A stretch of 8,658 nt of DNA from Chloroflexota bacterium (GTDB lineage: Bacteria; Chloroflexota; Dehalococcoidia; GIF9; UBA5629): contig VGOF01000051.1 of the NCBI GenBank assembly GCA_016875975.1, positions 1-8,658 on the forward strand, in the 5' to 3' direction. A program made the translations under genes and the position numbers. The notes below the pieces were generated by a model, which was not told where the DNA came from, ran no database searches, and saw only the letters and a program-made list of their open reading frames with translations. How positions within the stretch are numbered: position 1 is the stretch's first letter; each line of letters starts with the position of its first letter. Below are positions 6,405-8,658 of the stretch, piece after piece.

Positions 6405-7094
6405 ATGCAAGTCGCTTGTGGTATTTTTTTAGAAGTGTTATTTGATTTTCATACTCATAGCTTTCACAGCGATGGTGTTTTGTCGCCGATTGAGCTAATT
6501 CGCCGTGCTGTTGTCAACGGGTATTCTGCTATCGCTATTACTGACCATGTAGCCCTCGGTTCTCTGGACAGGGTAATCAAGGAGGTCAGTGACGATTGCG
6601 CTCTGGCCAGGGCCTACTGGAATATTTTAGCTATTCCGGGCGTGGAGTTGACCCACATGCCACCTCAATCAATTTCTGAAACTGCTCAGAAGGCCAAGGA
6701 GTTGGGCGCCTGGCTAGTGGTGGTGCACGGGGAAACTCCTGTCGAACCCGTGGAAAAAGGCACCAATCTTGCTGCTGTGCAATCGCCTTTTGTTGATATC
6801 CTGGCTCACCCGGGATTGATAACTCCAGAGGAAGCTTTATTAGCAGCCCAGCATGGCGTGTTTCTCGAGCTTACCGCTCGAAGAGGGCATTCAACAACGA
6901 ATGGCCATGTGGCGCTGACAAGCCAGAAGGCAAGCGCCAAACTTTTGGTCAACTCCGATGCTCATAGCGAGACTGACTTACTAACTCAAGCTTTGGCGTG
7001 GGATATCGCCAGACATGCCGGACTTGGTGAGCGGGAGTGCCAGGAGATTCTGGAAAGCCATCCCTTACTTCTGATAGAGAAGGTAAGGAAATAG
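6405..7094 (+). CDS. PHP-domain metal-dependent phosphoesterase
   Basis: A PHP-fold hydrolase, probably cytoplasmic, of the kind annotated as histidinol-phosphatase-like. Metal ligands are visible in order: His16-x-His18 with Asp23 (DFHTHSFHSDG), TDH with His48, GVELTH with Glu81 and His84, His108, LAHPG with His135, Glu155, and NSDAH with Asp185 and His187. The domain fills the whole protein; there is no polymerase or ATPase fusion. The substrate is unknown: histidinol phosphate, a nucleoside bisphosphate or another phosphomonoester are all possible. The start is doubtful. Coordinates use the ATG at 6405 (229 residues), but neither it nor the GTG at 6435 has a good ribosome binding site. The GTG would give an N-terminus MLFDFHTHS, closer to the family norm (219 residues). 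It is divergent from the universal stress gene across 39 bases. Confidence 0.88.
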   Translation: MQVACGIFLEVLFDFHTHSFHSDGVLSPIELIRRAVVNGYSAIAITDHVALGSLDRVIKEVSDDCALARAYWNILAIPGVELTHMPPQSISETAQKAKELGAWLVVVHGETPVEPVEKGTNLAAVQSPFVDILAHPGLITPEEALLAAQHGVFLELTARRGHSTTNGHVALTSQKASAKLLVNSDAHSETDLLTQALAWDIARHAGLGERECQEILESHPLLLIEKVRK

Positions 7095-7125
7095 CCCCAG
7101 CGTTTAAGACGCAGCAGCTTTCAGA

Positions 7126-7269
7126 TTAGCTCTTGCCGATCCGGAATATCTTGGTTCCACAATTGGGACAAGCGCCCTTGGTTGCGGGCCGCTTATTCTT
7201 AAGGGTCACGCTCTGGGGATTCTTGATTTCTACCTTCTTCCGACATTTGAAGCAATAAGCCTGTGCCAC
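7126..7269 (-). CDS. Small zinc-ribbon-like protein (DUF5679-like)
   Basis: A 47-residue basic protein beginning MAQAYCFKCRKKVEIKNPQ. Two CxxC pairs, Cys6/Cys9 and Cys34/Cys37, frame a 24-residue basic middle, and the second pair reads ACPNCGTKIFR. This is a zinc-ribbon arrangement and resembles, from memory, the small DUF5679 proteins of Actinobacteria and Chloroflexota, which have no established function. The start is GTG at 7267-7269, with an in-frame TAG immediately before it that excludes a longer form. A near-perfect AAAGGAGG lies eight bases upstream. It follows truB by 39 bases on the same strand, so it is likely cotranscribed with rbfA and truB. A role in nucleic acid or ribosome binding is plausible from the basic zinc-ribbon character and position but is inference. 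Confidence 0.88.
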   Translation of the reverse strand: MAQAYCFKCRKKVEIKNPQSVTLKNKRPATKGACPNCGTKIFRIGKS

Positions 7270-7277
7270 CTATCCGT

Positions 7278-7285
7278 CCTCCTTT
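7278..7285 (-). promoter_or_regulatory. Ribosome binding site of the 47-residue zinc-ribbon gene
   Basis: Minus-strand AAAGGAGG, an eight-base match to the anti-Shine-Dalgarno complement, placed eight bases before the GTG. It decides the start of this very short gene and is the main evidence that the gene is translated. Confidence 0.85.
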
Positions 7286-7308
7286 CTTTCAGGTTTGAAT
7301 CATACCTA

Positions 7309-8253
7309 TTATATATTGGCTGTCAAGCCTTCAGGCTCTCTTGAATTGCTATCGTCTGGTACGATGAAAACCCTCTTTGGATGCCAGCGCCTTGTCGCTG
7401 ATGCAAAATGGAGCATGGCGATGAAGTTACCATCCAGGCTATAGACTCGACAATACTGGTTTGCATTGAGATGCTTTGTATCTAACGAGATACATTGGCC
7501 ATTGGCTATCGCTGATTCTTTTTTCTTGTCTACGATAACAGCCGGCAAGTCCAGTAGCGGACTATCGGTTGGTAGCAAGAGACCTTCTAATGCCCCCTGG
7601 TTGGCAGCATCCTCGATTTGTTCTGGCGTTAGGGCATCTTCTATGCAAAAGGTCCCGCATCTCAGGCGGGATAGGTTCTCCAGGTGGGCATAGCAGCCTA
7701 GCTTCAACCCCAGGTCGTGGGCCAGTGAGCGTATATATGTACCCTTGCTGCATTCAATTTTGACGGTGGCGAAGGCAGTTTGGTAGCTAACAAGTTCGAT
7801 CTTGCTGATTTCTACCCGCCTTGGCCTCGGGGTTGCTGGCAAGCCAGCTCGTGCCAGTTCATAATACCTCTTTCCGTTGTGCTTTAGTGCGCTGTAGGCG
7901 GGAGGCCTTTGCTCTATAAGTCCCTGAAACTCGACCAGTGCCTCTTCTATGCGGGCAGTCGTGATGCTACTTATATCTCCGTGGTGCGTAATGTGTCCTT
8001 CTCTATCAAAGGTGTCTGTGGCTATGCCGAGCTTAATTTGTGCAAGGTAGGCTTTGGAAGCGTCTGTGATGAATTGGATGATGCGTGTTGCCTGGCCCAG
8101 ACAGCATGGCAAAACTCCGGTGGCCAAGGGGTCAAGTGTACCGGCATGCCCGATTCGTTTTTCTCCGGTCAGGCGTTTAAGCCAGGATACTACTTTGAAC
8201 GATGTAATTCCTTCAGGCTTGTTGATGTTTAGAATGCCGTTAATGCTGGCCAT
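7309..8253 (-). CDS. truB: tRNA pseudouridine(55) synthase
   Basis: Isomerises uridine 55 in the T-loop of tRNAs. The 314 residues match the family (about 290-320). Visible features are LNINKPEGITS (8-18), the catalytic motif GHAGTLDPLATGVL (35-48) with nucleophile Asp41, RPPAYSALKHNGKRYYELAR (116-135), and CSKGTYIRSLAHDLG (168-182). A PUA-like C-terminal region of about 235-300 ends with the typical WHPKRVF. The ATG lies inside the end of rbfA: the two genes overlap by 14 bases, there is no clear separate ribosome binding site, and translation is probably coupled. The rbfA-truB order is the standard bacterial arrangement downstream of infB. The extreme C-terminus (SNSREPEGLTANI) is a short unconserved-looking tail. 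Confidence 0.97.
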   Translation of the reverse strand: MASINGILNINKPEGITSFKVVSWLKRLTGEKRIGHAGTLDPLATGVLPCCLGQATRIIQFITDASKAYLAQIKLGIATDTFDREGHITHHGDISSITTARIEEALVEFQGLIEQRPPAYSALKHNGKRYYELARAGLPATPRPRRVEISKIELVSYQTAFATVKIECSKGTYIRSLAHDLGLKLGCYAHLENLSRLRCGTFCIEDALTPEQIEDAANQGALEGLLLPTDSPLLDLPAVIVDKKKESAIANGQCISLDTKHLNANQYCRVYSLDGNFIAMLHFASATRRWHPKRVFIVPDDSNSREPEGLTANI

Positions 8254-8608
8254 CGTTTTCGGCGTTGTCTGACGTGACCTGCTCGATCAATCCCAGAATC
8301 CTAGCGCCCCTCTCAATCGAGTCGTCGAAGTGGAAGCTGAGGTGGGGTACTTGTCTCAACCTCAGGCGATTTCCCAGTTCCCGGCGAAGAAAGCCGGAAG
8401 CGGCATTGAATCCATCCAGTATCTCGCTCTTATTTGCTTCACCCACCAGGGTACTGATATATATCTTGGCATTATTAAGGTCGTGGGAAGTCCAAACCTC
8501 AGTTACCGAGATGAGACTGGAGAGACGTGGGTCATTGACCTGTTCCAGGAGCAAGTCGCTTATCTCCTTTCTGATGAGGCTGCTTATACGTTCAGCACGT
8601 CTGGTCAT
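8240..8608 (-). CDS. rbfA: 30S ribosome-binding factor A
   Basis: Binds the 30S subunit during late 16S rRNA maturation and in the cold response, near the 5' helix of 16S rRNA. The 122 residues are the normal length, a single KH-like domain. Family signatures are TRRAERISSLIRKEISDLL (2-20), NDPR (25-28), the VTEVWTSHDLNNAKIYIS strand region (35-52), and FLRRELGNRLRLRQVPHLSF (73-92) followed by FDDSIERG (94-101). The ATG has TAGGAG six bases upstream. It overlaps truB by 14 bases. The usual upstream partner infB is not seen: only 50 bases remain in the window, and these cannot be assigned to a gene. Confidence 0.96.
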   Translation of the reverse strand: MTRRAERISSLIRKEISDLLLEQVNDPRLSSLISVTEVWTSHDLNNAKIYISTLVGEANKSEILDGFNAASGFLRRELGNRLRLRQVPHLSFHFDDSIERGARILGLIEQVTSDNAENDGQH

Positions 8609-8614
8609 CTCTTT

Positions 8615-8620
8615 CTCCTA
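8615..8620 (-). promoter_or_regulatory. Ribosome binding site of rbfA
   Basis: Minus-strand TAGGAG, six bases before the ATG at 8606-8608. It supports that start over any internal one and is the only strong ribosome binding site serving the overlapping rbfA-truB pair. Confidence 0.7.
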
Positions 8621-8658
8621 GCAATGTAAGATGCTGTATGAAGTATGATGTGGAGAAT

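Noticed and set aside
6382..6410. Promoter-like pair for the universal stress gene: TTGCAT, 17 bases, AATAAT on the minus strand
   Set aside because: The -10 box is good but the -35 matches only three of six bases, and the implied start near 6375 would cut off the AAGGG ribosome binding site.
7099..7113. Small inverted repeat GCGTT/GACGC between the PHP gene and the zinc-ribbon gene
   Set aside because: The stem is only five pairs with one wobble and no T tract follows on either strand, so it is not a credible terminator.
1983..8482. Shared 13-base string TTATTAAGGTCGT in purA (near 1983) and rbfA (near 8470)
   Set aside because: Both copies encode Asp-Leu-Asn in unrelated genes; coincidence of codon use is the simplest explanation.
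8265..8629. Two overlapping plus-strand frames (118 and 99 codons) across rbfA
   Set aside because: Both are antisense to rbfA, whose motifs and ribosome binding site are clear.
8621..8658. Possible end of infB upstream of rbfA
   Set aside because: Too few bases remain; no minus-strand frame here gives a recognisable IF-2 C-terminus.

Overview
The window is a compact, housekeeping-type stretch of bacterial chromosome with moderate G+C and no mobile element, tRNA, rRNA or CRISPR array. Eleven protein genes cover almost all of it, and no gene-free stretch reaches 300 bases. An actinobacterial-type inositol phosphate synthase, a PIP-synthase-like and PimA-like pair, a tandem UspA protein and a small DUF5679-like zinc protein together suggest a Chloroflexota lineage, possibly Dehalococcoidia. 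That placement is inferred from recalled family distribution, not from a search.

Layout. At the left edge dapA (+, lysine/diaminopimelate synthesis) converges on purA (-, AMP synthesis). From about 6365 back to 961 lies a six-gene minus-strand run, probably one transcription unit: tandem universal stress protein, myo-inositol-1-phosphate synthase, PimA-like glycosyltransferase, phosphatidylinositol-phosphate-synthase-like CDP-alcohol transferase, a 62-residue two-helix membrane protein, and purA. A PHP-family phosphoesterase (+) is divergent from this run. It converges on a second minus-strand run, rbfA, truB and a 47-residue zinc-ribbon protein, which handles ribosome maturation and tRNA modification.

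How the genes work together. The coherent module is inositol lipid synthesis. Ino1 cyclises glucose-6-phosphate to inositol phosphate, the CDP-alcohol transferase would join it to CDP-diacylglycerol, and the PimA-like enzyme would glycosylate the inositol headgroup. The last two resemble mycobacterial PgsA1 and PimA over their whole length, so a PIM-like glycolipid pathway outside Actinobacteria is the most interesting reading. No acyltransferase (PatA) or obvious PIP phosphatase gene is present. The other genes are conventional. The 47-residue gene is easily missed because it is short and starts with GTG, but it has an excellent ribosome binding site and four spaced cysteines. I found no evidence of a wholly new kind of system.
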